Origin: Chromohalobacter moromii
Lineage (GTDB): Bacteria > Pseudomonadota > Gammaproteobacteria > Pseudomonadales > Halomonadaceae
NCBI RefSeq assembly: GCF_023091865.1
Contig: NZ_JAHXDI010000001.1
Location: forward strand, 992,001 to 1,056,000
Reading direction: 5' to 3'
DNA: 64,000 nt
Positions 40,553 through 51,046 of the stretch are shown here, piece by piece. The position numbers and the translations under genes were made by a program. The notes under the pieces are model-generated. The model was given only the letters and a program-made list of their open reading frames with translations, was not told where the DNA came from and searched no databases. Positions within the stretch are counted from its first letter, which is position 1; each line of letters opens with the position of its first letter.

Positions 40553-41803
40553 ATGAATATCGTCTTCCTGCTATTCTGCGCGGTACTCGTGGTGCTAGGC
40601 GGAATCGCTTTCACGCTGAGTCGCGCCAAGGCCGCGCGCGTGCGGGCCACGGGCACGACTATGCATGCACAGCCGGATCAATATGCGTGGTTCGCGGTAC
40701 TCGTTACCGCCGGACCGGCGCTTTTGGTCAGCGCCCTGGGGGCGTTTGTTCTGTTACTGATGGGGGCGGATATCCCCACGTTTTATCTGTTGGCAGCGAG
40801 CCTGGTCATTGCCTTGATTGGCCTGGTTATGGGGCTGAATCAGGTGCGCTCCGATTTCCATGCGCGCCGCGCCATCGAGGGCGTCATTCGTAAGCTGTTG
40901 GCCGCCGCGGCGATGATCTCGATTCTCACTACGCTGGGCATTTTGCTGTCGATCATTAGCGAGGCGCTACGCTTCTTCCAGATGCACAGCTTCTGGGACT
41001 TCGTAACCGGTACTACCTGGAATCCCGGCGCAAGTTTCCTATCCGCCGCCGGACGTGGCGACGAGGGCGGCAGTGCCGCGCAGTTCGGATCGATTCCGCT
41101 CTTCGCCGGTACCTTCATGATCACCTTGATCGCCATGTTGGTAGCGATTCCTTTCGGCCTGGGCGCCGCCATCTACATGGTTGAGTTCGCGCCCTTGCGC
41201 ATTCGCAAGGCGGCCAAGCCGGTCATCGAAGTGCTGGCGGGGATCCCCACCGTGGTATATGGCGTCTTCGCGGCCTTGACCGTGGCGCCGCTGGTGGTGG
41301 ATATCGCAGGGCTGTTCGGGTTGGATGCCTCCTATTCCAATGCGCTGGCGCCGGGCTTGGTGATGGGCATCATGATCATTCCATTCATCTCCTCGCTTTC
41401 CGACGATGTTATCAACTCGGTCCCCAACAGCCTGCGGGAAGGGGCTTTGGCTCTGGGGATCACCAAGGCCGAAATGGTGCGCAACGTGGTCGTGCCCGCC
41501 GCCGCGCCGGGGATCATATCGGCCTCGTTGCTGGCTGTCTCTCGGGCCTTGGGGGAAACCATGATCGTGGTCATGGCGGCTGGCATGCGTCCCAACCTGA
41601 CCGCCAATCCCCTGGAAGACATGACGACCGTGACAGTAAGTATCGTGGCGGCGCTGACCGGCGATCAAGAATTCGAAAGCGCCCAGACACTCTCGGCCTT
41701 TGCCCTGGGACTGGTGCTGTTCATCGTGACGCTGACGCTGAATGTGGTGTCGGTGTTCATGATTCGCCGCTTCCGCGAGAAGTATCGCGTCAACAACCTG
41801 TAA
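40553..41803 (+). CDS. pstC: Phosphate ABC transporter permease PstC
   Basis: The product has 416 residues, longer than E. coli PstC (319) because of an N-terminal extension with three extra membrane helices, as in Pseudomonas-type PstC. The permease core has the EAA-type loop LREGALALGITKAEMVRNVVVPAAAPGI and SRALGETMIVVMAAG. It pairs with PstA to form the inner-membrane channel. It is the second gene of the operon, 17 bp before pstA. Confidence 0.95.
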   Translation: MNIVFLLFCAVLVVLGGIAFTLSRAKAARVRATGTTMHAQPDQYAWFAVLVTAGPALLVSALGAFVLLLMGADIPTFYLLAASLVIALIGLVMGLNQVRSDFHARRAIEGVIRKLLAAAAMISILTTLGILLSIISEALRFFQMHSFWDFVTGTTWNPGASFLSAAGRGDEGGSAAQFGSIPLFAGTFMITLIAMLVAIPFGLGAAIYMVEFAPLRIRKAAKPVIEVLAGIPTVVYGVFAALTVAPLVVDIAGLFGLDASYSNALAPGLVMGIMIIPFISSLSDDVINSVPNSLREGALALGITKAEMVRNVVVPAAAPGIISASLLAVSRALGETMIVVMAAGMRPNLTANPLEDMTTVTVSIVAALTGDQEFESAQTLSAFALGLVLFIVTLTLNVVSVFMIRRFREKYRVNNL

Positions 41804-41820
41804 TCCGATAGGTCGAGAGC

Positions 41821-42987
41821 ATGAGCCAATCGTTCGAAGAAATTTCCGCGCAGCTCAAGAAGCGCCACCGGCGCTCGGCGCGCATGAAATGGATGACCAT
41901 GGGCGCCTTGATTCTATCGGCGGCGTTTCTGGTGGTCTTCATTTCCGACATGGTGGTGCGGGGATGGCCCGCTTTCCAGCAAGCGCAGATACAGGTCGAG
42001 GTCAGCTACGACGAGCAGTCCCAGAAGTTGCCGTTAGCCGCGGTCGATGAAGATGTGCGCCCGCTGATCTCGCGCGGGTTTTTCCGGCCCTTGCCGCGGA
42101 AAATGGAAAACAATCCGGCGCTGATGGGCACGACGCAGACGCAGTGGGTCATCGCCGATAGCCGTGTCGATCAGTATCTCAAGGGCAATGAGGACCGCTT
42201 GCGTCCCGCCGACAAGGAAACGCTCCAAGCATTGGTCGAAGAGGGGCGGGCGGAGCTGAAGTTCAATACCACCTTCTTTACCACCGGTGACTCCAAGATG
42301 CCGGAACTGGCGGGGATTGCTTCGGCGGCTATCGGCACGGTAATGACCATGCTGGTCACCATGGCGGTATGCTTTCCGATCGGCGTGATGACGGCCGTGT
42401 ATCTCGAGGAGTTCGCCCCCGACAACAAGCTGACTCAGCTCATCGAAATCAATATCAACAACCTGGCGGCCGTCCCTTCCATCCTGTTCGGCCTGCTGGG
42501 GCTGGCAATTTATATCAGCTTCTTCGGGGTGCCTCGCTCCTCGCCGCTGGTAGGTGGGTTGACCCTGGCACTGATGACGCTGCCGGTCATTATCATTTCG
42601 ACGCGCGCGGCGCTTCGCAGTGTGCCGGATAGTATTCGTCACGCGGCATTTGGCGTGGGGTGTTCACGTTGGCAGGTGGTGCGCGATCACGTGTTGCCGG
42701 TGTCGCTGCCGGGCATACTGACCGGTTCGATCATCGGTCTGGCGCAAGCCATGGGAGAAACCGCGCCACTGATTATCGTGGGCATGGTGGCGTTCATTCC
42801 CGATGCCTCGATCTCGATTACGAACGCCTCGACGGTCATGCCGGCGCAGATATTCACTTGGGCCAGTGAGCCGAATAGTGCCTTCGCCGAGAAGACAGCG
42901 GGCGGCATTCTGGTGCTTCTGGCGGTGCTGATCTTTCTCAATGCGCTCGCCGTGTGGTTACGCAACAAATTCGAACGTCGCTGGTAA
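41821..42987 (+). CDS. pstA: Phosphate ABC transporter permease PstA
   Basis: The product has 388 residues, again larger than the E. coli form because of a ~110-residue periplasmic insertion after the first helix ([21 protein letters not shown] onward). The EAA loop [30 protein letters not shown] and [14 protein letters not shown] are typical. It forms the heterodimeric channel with PstC. Confidence 0.95.
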   Translation: MSQSFEEISAQLKKRHRRSARMKWMTMGALILSAAFLVVFISDMVVRGWPAFQQAQIQVEVSYDEQSQKLPLAAVDEDVRPLISRGFFRPLPRKMENNPALMGTTQTQWVIADSRVDQYLKGNEDRLRPADKETLQALVEEGRAELKFNTTFFTTGDSKMPELAGIASAAIGTVMTMLVTMAVCFPIGVMTAVYLEEFAPDNKLTQLIEININNLAAVPSILFGLLGLAIYISFFGVPRSSPLVGGLTLALMTLPVIIISTRAALRSVPDSIRHAAFGVGCSRWQVVRDHVLPVSLPGILTGSIIGLAQAMGETAPLIIVGMVAFIPDASISITNASTVMPAQIFTWASEPNSAFAEKTAGGILVLLAVLIFLNALAVWLRNKFERRW

Positions 42988-43013
42988 GCGACTTCCGACA
43001 GGACATCATCGCC

Positions 43014-43907
43014 ATGAACGATACGACCCTGCAAAACTTTCAGCCTCAGCAAGATCAATCCTTGGCGTCGGGTGATACCGTACGCGGCCAATATAGCGAC
43101 GCGACACCCGACAAGGGGCAGCCGGTAACACGTAACGAAAGCGTCGAAGAAAATTTAAGCGTACGCGTGCGCGATCTCAGTCTGTGGTATGGCGAGCACC
43201 AAGCGCTGGATGACATCAGCATCGATGTGTTTGCAAATACCGTCACGGCCTTGATCGGTCCGTCGGGCTGCGGCAAGTCCACCTTTCTGCGTTGTCTCAA
43301 CCGTATGAACGATTTGATCAGCAGCGTACGGATCAAGGGACTAGTGGAAATGGATGGCCGCGATGTCAATGCCCGCGGCATGGATGAAGTAGCACTCCGC
43401 CGGCGTGTGGGCATGGTGTTCCAGAAGCCCAATCCGTTTCCCAAGTCGATCTTCGAAAACGTTGCCTATGCACCGCGCATGCACGACATGGTCAGCCGCA
43501 AGGCCGACCAGGACGAACTGGTGGAGCGCGCGTTGCGCGATGCGGGACTATGGAATGAGGTCAAGGACAAGCTGCATGAGCCAGGCACGTCGCTATCCGG
43601 CGGTCAGCAGCAGCGCTTGTGCATCGCGCGTGCGATTGCCGTGCGTCCCGACGTCATCCTAATGGACGAACCGACCTCGGCGCTCGATCCGATTTCCACC
43701 GCAACGATTGAGGACCTGATGGATAAGCTCAAGCAGGACTTCACAATCGTGACCGTGACTCACAACATGCAGCAGGCGGCACGCGTGGCGGATTACACGG
43801 CGTTTTTCCACCTTGGTGAGATGATCGAATACAACGCCACCAAGCAAATGTTTGCCAACCCGCATACCAAAAAGGCAGAAGACTACATCACCGGTCGTTA
43901 CGGTTAA
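43014..43907 (+). CDS. pstB: Phosphate ABC transporter ATP-binding protein PstB
   Basis: The product has 297 residues from ATG 43014; a GTG reading from 42954 would run into pstA. An N-terminal extension of about 45 polar residues precedes the ABC domain: Walker [10 protein letters not shown], the NRMNDLI motif typical of PstB, signature LSGGQQQR, Walker [14 protein letters not shown], switch TVTHNMQQ. It drives uptake by ATP hydrolysis. It is the last gene: no phoU follows, a terminator lies 27 bp later. Confidence 0.96.
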   Translation: MNDTTLQNFQPQQDQSLASGDTVRGQYSDATPDKGQPVTRNESVEENLSVRVRDLSLWYGEHQALDDISIDVFANTVTALIGPSGCGKSTFLRCLNRMNDLISSVRIKGLVEMDGRDVNARGMDEVALRRRVGMVFQKPNPFPKSIFENVAYAPRMHDMVSRKADQDELVERALRDAGLWNEVKDKLHEPGTSLSGGQQQRLCIARAIAVRPDVILMDEPTSALDPISTATIEDLMDKLKQDFTIVTVTHNMQQAARVADYTAFFHLGEMIEYNATKQMFANPHTKKAEDYITGRYG

Positions 43908-43933
43908 TGGCCTGATAAAACAGGTGATTTTGC

Positions 43934-43954
43934 AGGGCGCTTCGGCGCCCTTTT
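43934..43954 (+). terminator. Intrinsic terminator of the pst operon
   Basis: AGGGCGC pairs with GCGCCCT around a UUCG tetraloop, followed by TTT. This is a textbook stable terminator hairpin. Confidence 0.88.
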
Positions 43955-44012
43955 GCGTGTAGCTACCCGGCTTGCGGTGCTTGACGAACACCGGGTATAC
44001 GGCAAGCCGTGC

Positions 44013-45179
44013 TTACGCCGTGATGCGTTGGTACCCGCCGAGCACGCCTGGCTTGGCCAGCACCCATTGCCACAGTTGGATGTCCCGGGCCCGGAAAGCT
44101 GCCGCGCATGACAGCAAGTAATAGCGCCACATGCGGTAGAACTCGTTGCCGTAGCGTTCCTTGAATTGTGGCCAATGGGCTTCGAAGTTCTCCCACCAGG
44201 CCATCAACGTCTTGTCGTAGTCGGCACCGAAGTTGTGTAGGTCCTCGGTGACGAACAGGCCCCCGGCTGCGTCGCCGATCTGGCCTATGGAAGGCAGGTC
44301 CCCGTTGGGAAAGATGTACTTGTCGACCCAGGGATCCGGCGTGCTTTCGCGGACGTTCTTGCCGATGGTATGTAGCAAGAAGAGACCGCCATCCTTGAGG
44401 CAACGATGGGCGACTTCCATGTACTCGCGGTGATTCTTGCGGCCGACATGCTCGAACATGCCGATACTGATGATGGCATCGAACTGCTCGTCGATCTCGC
44501 GATAGTCCTGAAGCCGAAATTCCACGGGAAGTCCCTTCTTCATCAAGGATTTCCCGTAGTCGGCCTGCTCGCGCGAGATGGTGAGACCAACGCATTCCAC
44601 GCCATAGTGCTCGGCGGCGTAGGCCATGAAACTGCCCCAGCCGCAGCCGATGTCGAGAATGCGCATGCCGGGCTTGAGATCCAGCTTTCGACAGATCAGG
44701 TCGAGCTTGGCTTCCTGCGCGGCATCCAGGGTCTCGGCGTCGTGCCAGTAGCCACAGGTATAGGTCATGCGCTGATCAAGCATGGCAGCGTAGAAGTCGT
44801 TGCCCAGGTCGTAGTGCGCTTCGCCGACTTTCCAGGCGCGCTTGACGCTTTGCAGGTTGGTGAGCTTGGCACGCAGGGCGTGAAAGACCAGCTTCGATGG
44901 CTGTACCGCCTTGTTGATGTTGGCACGCAATAACCGAAAGAAAAATTCGTCGAGGCGTTCGGCGTCCCAGAGGCCGGCCATGTAGGCTTCGCCGAGCCCA
45001 AGATTGCCTTCGGCAAGCGCGCGGTCAAAAACCTCTGATGAATGAACCTGCATGTCCCCAGGGCGCGAGCCGTTGATCTGGATGTCGGCGCGGGCCAGGA
45101 GATCTGCGACGAATCGATAGCTCTTGTGCTGTTCAAGTGCCTGGGTCGAAGTGGTAGTTTCCTTGAGTGGAGCGTTCAC
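44013..45179 (-). CDS. cfa: Cyclopropane-fatty-acyl-phospholipid synthase
   Basis: The product has 388 residues with a GTG start at 45179 behind GAGGAAG. SAM-dependent methyltransferase motifs: MRILDIGCGWGSFMAYAAEHYGVECVGLTIS, the catalytic-domain segment MTYTCGYWHDAETLDAAQEAKLDLI, and IISIGMFEHVGRKNHREYM with the bicarbonate-site His. It adds a methylene across membrane phospholipid double bonds, a stress and salinity adaptation. It is a single gene, with an AT-rich 220-bp region upstream that should hold its promoter. Confidence 0.96.
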   Translation of the reverse strand: MNAPLKETTTSTQALEQHKSYRFVADLLARADIQINGSRPGDMQVHSSEVFDRALAEGNLGLGEAYMAGLWDAERLDEFFFRLLRANINKAVQPSKLVFHALRAKLTNLQSVKRAWKVGEAHYDLGNDFYAAMLDQRMTYTCGYWHDAETLDAAQEAKLDLICRKLDLKPGMRILDIGCGWGSFMAYAAEHYGVECVGLTISREQADYGKSLMKKGLPVEFRLQDYREIDEQFDAIISIGMFEHVGRKNHREYMEVAHRCLKDGGLFLLHTIGKNVRESTPDPWVDKYIFPNGDLPSIGQIGDAAGGLFVTEDLHNFGADYDKTLMAWWENFEAHWPQFKERYGNEFYRMWRYYLLSCAAAFRARDIQLWQWVLAKPGVLGGYQRITA

Positions 45180-45401
45180 TGCTGATCTTCCTCTTGCTCA
45201 TGCTTCCAGTGCGCGGGGAAGCTTATGCGGGCTTTTTGCTCTGCTTCTAGGCTAGACGAAGATTATACGTCATTGACACCGTTTGCACGCTACCGAGCTG
45301 ATAGTTTTTATGGATAAGGACATATAAACAAAACTATTAAATAAGGTAGCTGCGAGATGTCGCATGTGCCGCATATTGCATGCTTCAGCGCGTGGTATCG
45401 G

Positions 45402-46622
45402 TCATTGAGACTCCCGTGGCAGGCCCAGCGCGAGCAGAGCGCTCGTCAGCACCAGGGCGGCCGAGATCCCCAGGCATGCTGCCAGACCGTACACCTGGTA
45501 AACCCAGCCGGAGAGGACCGTGCCGATGAGTCGCCCCATGGCATTGGCCATGTAGTAGAACCCCACGTCCATGGAAACGCCTTCGGCACGGGCGAAACGC
45601 ACGATCAAATAGCTGTGCCAGCTCGAGTTGATGGCGAAGAACACGCCGAAGGCCAGCAGGCCCATGATTAGCCAGATGGTGGTGGTCGCCAGTGGCGTGA
45701 AGGCGAGCACCGCCGGGAGCAGGGCGAGTATCGCGGCCAGTACGGCAGTGATGCTGCGCGTATCGCCGTGCAGGTGTTGCGTGATGCGCGGGGCCTGGGT
45801 CTGAACGCCACCGTAGCCGATCACCCAGACGGACATCAGAATGCCGACGCTCCAGAAGTTCCAGCCGTGTTGGTCGTAGAGGAACACCGGCAATGCCACC
45901 ACGAACCAGATGTCGCGAGAGGCGAACAGGCACAGGCGCGCCGCCGCGAGAACGTTGACCGCGCGCGAGGTGGAGAAGACCTCGCGGAACCTGGGCTTGG
46001 CTTTCTGGCGGCCCAGATCGGCACGCAAACGCCATAGCGAAAGCCCCAGCACCACGGCCAGCATCACCCACATGGCGAGTATCGCGCCCTGGAAACCGAT
46101 CAGCGTCAGCAACAAGCCGCCGGCGAAGAAGCCGGCCCCCTTGAGGGCATTCTTGGACCCGGTGAGGATGGCCACCCAGCGATACAGCGCGCCTTGGGCA
46201 TTGCTGCTGTCCTTGGGGACCAGCACCTTGACCGCACTCTTGGCGCTCATCTTGTTGAGGTCCTTGGCGACCCCCGAGAGCGCCTGGGCGGCCATGACCC
46301 AGGGCACCGTCAAGGCCGAGGCCGGCACCAGCAGCATGCCCAGGGCGACCAGTTGCAGCCCCAGACCGAGATTCATGGTGCGGTTGAGTCCCAGGCGGGC
46401 GCCGAGCCAGCCACCGACGAAGTTGGTGACCACGCCGAAGGCCTCGTAGAACAGAAACAGCAGGGCGATTTCCAGCGGCGAATAGCCAAGCTGATGGAAA
46501 TGCAGCACCACCAGCATCCGCAAGGCGCCGTCGGTCAGCGTGAAGGCCCAATAATTGCCCGTGACCAGCAGATACTGGCGTATTTCGAAGGGCAGGGCGC
46601 GCAGGCGTTGCAGGGTCGTCAT
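45402..46622 (-). CDS. arsJ: Organoarsenical efflux MFS transporter ArsJ
   Basis: The product has 406 residues from ATG 46622, overlapping the gap stop by 4 bases (ATGA). It is an MFS protein with 11-12 helices; characteristic segments are [38 protein letters not shown] and [18 protein letters not shown]. In known operons ArsJ exports 1-arseno-3-phosphoglycerate made by the adjacent GAPDH, giving arsenate resistance without reduction. It is the last gene of a five-gene leftward ars operon, and its pairing with gap is the strongest evidence. Confidence 0.92.
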   Translation of the reverse strand: MTTLQRLRALPFEIRQYLLVTGNYWAFTLTDGALRMLVVLHFHQLGYSPLEIALLFLFYEAFGVVTNFVGGWLGARLGLNRTMNLGLGLQLVALGMLLVPASALTVPWVMAAQALSGVAKDLNKMSAKSAVKVLVPKDSSNAQGALYRWVAILTGSKNALKGAGFFAGGLLLTLIGFQGAILAMWVMLAVVLGLSLWRLRADLGRQKAKPRFREVFSTSRAVNVLAAARLCLFASRDIWFVVALPVFLYDQHGWNFWSVGILMSVWVIGYGGVQTQAPRITQHLHGDTRSITAVLAAILALLPAVLAFTPLATTTIWLIMGLLAFGVFFAINSSWHSYLIVRFARAEGVSMDVGFYYMANAMGRLIGTVLSGWVYQVYGLAACLGISAALVLTSALLALGLPRESQ

Positions 46623-47650
46623 CGTGCTGGTTCCCGGGCGTTGCCCACTTTCAAGGCTAGCTCTACCGTGCGATTGGCATAGCCCCACTCATTGTCGTAC
46701 CACGCGTAGACTTTTACCTGGGTCTCGTTGATTACCATCGTCGACGGGGCATCGATGACCGCGCTACGCGGATCGGTGCGGTAATCGATGGAGACCAGCG
46801 GGCGGGTTTCGAAGCCCAGGATGCCGGCTAGCTCGCCATTCGCGGCTTGTTCCAGGGCAGTATTGACCTCGTCGACATTGGTGGCACGTTCGACTTCGAA
46901 GACCATGTCGGTAAGCGAGGCGTTGGCCAGCGGCACGCGCACGGCGTGACCGTTGAGCTTGCCTTCCAGCTCGGGAAAGATCGCCGTGATCGCCTTGGCC
47001 GAGCCCGTGGTGGTGGGGATCAGACTCATGCCACAGGCGCGAGCACGGCGTAGATCCTTATGCGGCGCATCGAGGATCGTCTGGGTGTTGGTGATGTCGT
47101 GCACCGTGGTCATCGAGCCATGGCGAATGCCGAAGGTTTCGTGAATCACCTTGACCACGGGTGCCAGGCAGTTGGTAGTGCAACTGGCCGCGGTGACGAT
47201 GCGGTGTCGCTCGGGGACGAAATCGCCATCGTTGACGCCCATCACCATGTTGAGCACCTCGGGATCCTTGACCGGCGCCGAGACCACGACGCGCGGCACG
47301 CCTTGATCGAGGTAGGGCTGCAGCTTGGCGGCCTGGGTCATGGCGCCCGAGGCTTCGATCACCACATCGCACTGGGACCAGTCGCTGTCGGCGAGATCGC
47401 GATGGGTACTGAAGATGATCGAGGTGTCGTCGATGATGAGCGAATCCGCTGCGGCGCGAATGCCCGTGCCGGGGGACCAGTGGCCGTGTACCGAATCGAA
47501 TTCCAGCAGATGAGCGAAGGTCGCCGCGTCGCCGCCAGGATCGTTGATGCGAACGATCTCCAGCGGTTGCGTCGCGCGCGACGCCCACAGGACGCGCAGG
47601 GCAAGGCGGCCGATGCGCCCGAAGCCGTTGATGCCGATGCGTAATGTCAT
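46619..47650 (-). CDS. gapdh: ArsJ-associated glyceraldehyde-3-phosphate dehydrogenase
   Basis: The product has 343 residues from ATG 47650. The NAD fold begins [17 protein letters not shown]; the active site is [12 protein letters not shown] with catalytic Cys; the [13 protein letters not shown] and [15 protein letters not shown] segments are typical. In the ars context it uses arsenate in place of phosphate to make 1-arseno-3-phosphoglycerate for ArsJ. Its start overlaps the arsR stop and its stop overlaps the arsJ start, so the three are translationally coupled. Confidence 0.94.
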   Translation of the reverse strand: MTLRIGINGFGRIGRLALRVLWASRATQPLEIVRINDPGGDAATFAHLLEFDSVHGHWSPGTGIRAAADSLIIDDTSIIFSTHRDLADSDWSQCDVVIEASGAMTQAAKLQPYLDQGVPRVVVSAPVKDPEVLNMVMGVNDGDFVPERHRIVTAASCTTNCLAPVVKVIHETFGIRHGSMTTVHDITNTQTILDAPHKDLRRARACGMSLIPTTTGSAKAITAIFPELEGKLNGHAVRVPLANASLTDMVFEVERATNVDEVNTALEQAANGELAGILGFETRPLVSIDYRTDPRSAVIDAPSTMVINETQVKVYAWYDNEWGYANRTVELALKVGNAREPAR

Positions 47651-48054
47651 GCGATGTCTCCTGACGTGGAGGAAAAGAGGGCCGGCCTGGGCTTGGTGTG
47701 GCAAGCCGCCTGACGCCGCCTGGCGGTGCCGGCGTCGGCGAGTCGTCGGTGAGCCGTGATGACCTCCGGCGGCGCGGCGTCGCGCGAGGCCTCGAGAATG
47801 ATCGAGACCCACTCGGGCAGCGTCGGCTCGAGGCGATAGAAGATCCAGGCACCGCGGCGGCGGCCGCGCAGCAGGCCGGCACGACGCAGGTAGGCCAGAT
47901 GACGCGATATCCTGGGCTGCGGGGCCGCCAGGGCCTCGGTCATTTCGCAGACGCACAGCTCGGGTTCGGTGCAGAGCAGCAGCGTCAGCGTCAAGCGCGT
48001 CTCGTCGGCGAGACAGCGGTGCAAGGCCGCCGGGGTCAGCACTGCCGTGGTCAC
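47647..48054 (-). CDS. arsR: Arsenic-responsive repressor ArsR (CxC in alpha-3)
   Basis: The product has 135 residues, with a winged-helix SmtB/ArsR fold. The As(III) site [11 protein letters not shown] (CVC) precedes the recognition helix [16 protein letters not shown]. Arsenite binding releases it from DNA. The C-terminal 35 residues beyond the fold are basic and may be disordered. It lies between arsC and gap, 4 bp after arsC. Confidence 0.94.
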   Translation of the reverse strand: MTTAVLTPAALHRCLADETRLTLTLLLCTEPELCVCEMTEALAAPQPRISRHLAYLRRAGLLRGRRRGAWIFYRLEPTLPEWVSIILEASRDAAPPEVITAHRRLADAGTARRRQAACHTKPRPALFSSTSGDIA

Positions 48055-48058
48055 TGGC

Positions 48059-48475
48059 TCAGGCCTCTTTGGACTGAACGCTCAACCATAGCCGCAGACG
48101 GCCACGAATCTCCTCGAGGGTCTGGGTATAGGCGCCGTCACGCGGATTGAGGCGCGGATCCAGAATATCCCAGAACAGCAGCTCGTCGGTGTTGCCTGTC
48201 CAGTCCCGGCAGCGCTGCTGGGCTTTTTCGCAGAGGATGATCACGCTGTCGAAATGCTCGCCGGCATAGGCCTCCAGCGATTTGCTGGCCAGCCCCGTGG
48301 TATCGATGCCCAGCTCTGTGAGTGCCTGCAGCGCCGCCTGCTGCGGCTCATCGGGCTCGACGCCGGCGCTGTAGGCCTCGAAGCGCTGTCCGGCCATGTG
48401 ACGCAGCAGGGCTTCGGCCATCAACGAGCGGGCCGAGTTGGCGTTGCAGAGAAAGAGAACGCGTTTTTTGCTCAT
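48059..48475 (-). CDS. arsC: Thioredoxin-coupled arsenate reductase ArsC (LMW phosphatase fold)
   Basis: The product has 138 residues. The P-loop LCNANSARSLMAEA has catalytic Cys10 and Arg. The redox pair is ILCEKAQQRC (Cys82 and Cys89 region), and DPRLN supplies the general acid Asp. This is the Bacillus/S. aureus-type enzyme that relays the disulfide to thioredoxin. ATG 48475 follows CGAGG. It would reduce arsenate to arsenite for ArsB. Confidence 0.93.
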   Translation of the reverse strand: MSKKRVLFLCNANSARSLMAEALLRHMAGQRFEAYSAGVEPDEPQQAALQALTELGIDTTGLASKSLEAYAGEHFDSVIILCEKAQQRCRDWTGNTDELLFWDILDPRLNPRDGAYTQTLEEIRGRLRLWLSVQSKEA

Positions 48476-48547
48476 GGGTCAGCCTCGTGGGATATATGGC
48501 GAGACGAATATGCCCGAGATCCATGTCATTTCGATGAACGTGCCGGG

Positions 48548-49258
48548 CTACATGCCACGCTGATTGACGCGCCGAGATACCTCTTCAGCGCTCTCCTTGC
48601 GTTCGGAGTAGCGGTCGGTGAGCAGGTCGCTGCGGTCGCGTGTCAGCAAGGTGAACTTCACCAGCTCTTCCGTCACGTCGACGATACGGTCGTAGAGCGG
48701 CGAGGGCTTCATGCGGTCGTCGTCGCCGAATTCCAGGAACGCCTTGGGCACCGACGACTGGTTGGGGATGGTCAGCATGCGCATCCAGCGACCGAGAATG
48801 CGTAGCTGGTTGACCGTATTGAAGGACTGCGAGCCGCCGCAGACCTGCATGACCGCCAGGGTCTTTCCCTGAGTCGGGCGGACGCCGCCCAGCGCCAGCG
48901 GAATCCAGTCGATCTGCGCCTTCATGATGCCGCTCATCGCGCCGTGACGTTCCGGGGAGCACCACACCATGCCTTCCGCCCACTGGGCCAAGTCACGGAG
49001 CTCCTGAACCTTGGGGTGCGAGACGTCCTCGCTATCCGGCAAGGGCAGGCCGCGCGGATCGAAGCAGCGTGTCTCGGCGCCCATGGCAGCGAGCAAACGC
49101 GCGGCTTCCTCGCTGACCAGACGACTGAACGAGCGTTCACGCAGCGAGCCATGCAGTAGCAGGATGCGCGGCGGATGCGTGCTGAGTCGGGGCGCCATCA
49201 GCGCATCGCCGTCGGGGGCGGCGAAAGATGCGGTGTCGAGATTGGGAAGGTCGTGCAT
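48548..49258 (-). CDS. arsH: ArsH family NADPH-dependent FMN reductase
   Basis: The product has 236 residues. Flavodoxin-like fold with [16 protein letters not shown] (FMN phosphate loop), [25 protein letters not shown] and [23 protein letters not shown], all hallmarks of ArsH. The family oxidises trivalent organoarsenicals and reduces quinones. ATG 49258 follows CAGGAG. It is the first gene of the leftward operon arsH-arsC-arsR-gap-arsJ, divergent from the second arsR. Confidence 0.95.
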   Translation of the reverse strand: MHDLPNLDTASFAAPDGDALMAPRLSTHPPRILLLHGSLRERSFSRLVSEEAARLLAAMGAETRCFDPRGLPLPDSEDVSHPKVQELRDLAQWAEGMVWCSPERHGAMSGIMKAQIDWIPLALGGVRPTQGKTLAVMQVCGGSQSFNTVNQLRILGRWMRMLTIPNQSSVPKAFLEFGDDDRMKPSPLYDRIVDVTEELVKFTLLTRDRSDLLTDRYSERKESAEEVSRRVNQRGM

Positions 49259-49286
49259 GAACGACTCCTGTGTGGGATAGTCGGGC

Positions 49287-49306
49287 CAACGTAACTTCTA
49301 TCGTTG
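49287..49306. promoter_or_regulatory. Inverted repeat in the divergent ars promoter region
   Basis: CAACG (49287-49291) and CGTTG (49302-49306) are separated by an A/T-rich 10-mer, between the arsH and arsR2 starts. It is a candidate ArsR operator; short arms make this tentative. Confidence 0.4.
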
Positions 49307-49313
49307 TGCAAAT

Positions 49314-49640
49314 ATGGAAACGAACGACGCTCTCAAGGCCTTATCGGCGCTGGCGCAGCGCACGCGACTGGCGGTTTTTCGGCACCTGGTGGGCGTCGGT
49401 CCCGATGGCGCCTTTGCCGGCGATATCGCCGAGGCCCTCGGGGTCTCGCCTTCGACGCTCTCCTTCCATCTCAAGGAGCTCACGCACGCCGGTCTGGTGC
49501 ATGGCGAGGCGCATGGCCGGCACGTGCATTACCGCGCCGATTTCTCCCGGATGCGCGGCCTGGTGGATTACCTGACCGCGCATTGTTGTGATGACCAGCC
49601 CGAGCTTTGCCGTCTGCCGGACGATGGAGGGCGATGCTGA
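49314..49640 (+). CDS. Second ArsR-family regulator with C-terminal cysteine site
   Basis: The product has 108 residues, with an ArsR winged helix (LAQRTRLAVFRHLVGVG, DIAEALGVSPSTLSFHLKELTHAGLV). The alpha-3 CxC of classical ArsR is missing. Instead the C-terminal tail has Cys91, Cys92 and Cys98 (HCCDDQPELC), the same CC-x5-C spacing as the Acidithiobacillus ferrooxidans ArsR site. No Shine-Dalgarno sequence precedes ATG 49314, so leaderless initiation is possible. It faces arsB convergently and arsH divergently and probably governs both. Confidence 0.9.
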   Translation: METNDALKALSALAQRTRLAVFRHLVGVGPDGAFAGDIAEALGVSPSTLSFHLKELTHAGLVHGEAHGRHVHYRADFSRMRGLVDYLTAHCCDDQPELCRLPDDGGRC

Positions 49641-49656
49641 CCTTGGGCTTGTCGTC

Positions 49657-50949
49657 TCAGGACGCGAGCAACTGTAGCCAGGCGGCCAGTGCCAGCAGGG
49701 TGATCGTCAGTACGGGGACGGTGAGCACGATGCCCACACGGAAATAGTAGCCCCAACTGATGGTCATGCCCTTACGTGCCAGGACGTGCAGCCACAGCAA
49801 GGTGGCAAGGCTGCCGATTGGCGTGATCTTGGGGCCCAGGTCGCTACCGATGACGTTGGCATAGACCATCGCCTGCTGGGTCAGGTCGGTGACGTCGCTG
49901 GCATCGATCGACAAGGCGACCACCAGTACGGTGGGCATGTTGTTCATCACCGAGGAAAGCCCGGCGGCGATGAAGCCTGTGCCCAGTGTGGCGATCCACG
50001 GGCCATGTCCGCCCAGCCATTCCAGACCGCCGGCGATCATGTCGGTGAGTCCGGCGTTGCGCAGGCCATACACCACCAGGTACATGCCCAGCGAAAACAC
50101 CACAATGTTCCAGGGGGCGTCGCGCAGCACCTTGCGAGTGTGGATGTGATGACCGCGCTGGGCGATCACGAATAGGATCAATGCGCCAATGGCGGCGATT
50201 GCGCAGACCGGTACGCCCAGCGGTTCGGCCACGAAGAAGCCCACCAGCAAGAGCCCCAGTACCCACCAGCCGGCCTTGAACACCGCCGGATCGCGGATCG
50301 CCTCACATGGCTTGCGCAGATCACCGAGGGCATAGGTCGAGGGCACCGCACGTCGAAAGAACAGGTACAGCATGCCGAGCGAGGCGAGTACCGAGATGAT
50401 ATCGACGAGCACCATGACACCCGCGTATTCGCCGAAGGCGATATCGAAGTAATCCGCCGAGACGATATTGACCAGGTTGGAAATCACCAGCGGCAGGCTG
50501 GCGGTATCGGCGATGAAGCCGGCGGCCATCACGAACGCCAGTGTCGCACCGGCACTGAAGCCCAGGGCGACGAGCATCTCGAAGACGATCGGGGTGAGGA
50601 TCAAGGCCGCGCCATCGTTGGCGAACAGCGCCGCGACCACGGCCCCGAGCAGTACCACCAGGACGAACAGACGACGCCCTCGGCCGTTGCCCCAGCGGCC
50701 GATATGCAAGGCCGCCCATTCGAAGAAGCCAGCCTCGTCGAGCAGCAGGCTGGTGATGATGATGGCAATGAAGGTGAAGGTGGCATTCCAGACGATCGAC
50801 CACACGGCGGGAATGTCCGCGGGGTGGATGACGCCGGTGAGCAGCGCGACCAAGGCGCCGGCGCTTGCGCTCCAGCCGATTCCCAGGCCACGTGGCTGCC
50901 AGATGACGAGAATGAGCGTGGCGATGAAGATGGGCAGGGCAAGTAGCAT
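49657..50949 (-). CDS. arsB: Arsenite efflux pump ArsB
   Basis: The product has 430 residues, the standard ArsB size (~429). Twelve membrane helices; family segments: [84 protein letters not shown]. It extrudes arsenite/antimonite with H+. It is transcribed separately from the other leftward ars genes because arsR2 lies between on the opposite strand. No arsA follows. Confidence 0.96.
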   Translation of the reverse strand: MLLALPIFIATLILVIWQPRGLGIGWSASAGALVALLTGVIHPADIPAVWSIVWNATFTFIAIIITSLLLDEAGFFEWAALHIGRWGNGRGRRLFVLVVLLGAVVAALFANDGAALILTPIVFEMLVALGFSAGATLAFVMAAGFIADTASLPLVISNLVNIVSADYFDIAFGEYAGVMVLVDIISVLASLGMLYLFFRRAVPSTYALGDLRKPCEAIRDPAVFKAGWWVLGLLLVGFFVAEPLGVPVCAIAAIGALILFVIAQRGHHIHTRKVLRDAPWNIVVFSLGMYLVVYGLRNAGLTDMIAGGLEWLGGHGPWIATLGTGFIAAGLSSVMNNMPTVLVVALSIDASDVTDLTQQAMVYANVIGSDLGPKITPIGSLATLLWLHVLARKGMTISWGYYFRVGIVLTVPVLTITLLALAAWLQLLAS

Positions 50950-51046
50950 GCTAGGTCCGACGCGGATGAGTGGCTTGAGATGGTTCTATATTTAAATAAT
51001 TATCGAAATGTATCAAGCCTTCAAGCTGCTGGCCTCAGCCACCCTA

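Noticed and set aside
45385-46551. Alternative 388-codon frame over arsJ
   Set aside because: Gly/Arg/Pro-rich out-of-frame reading; the other frame gives a membrane transporter coupled to gap.
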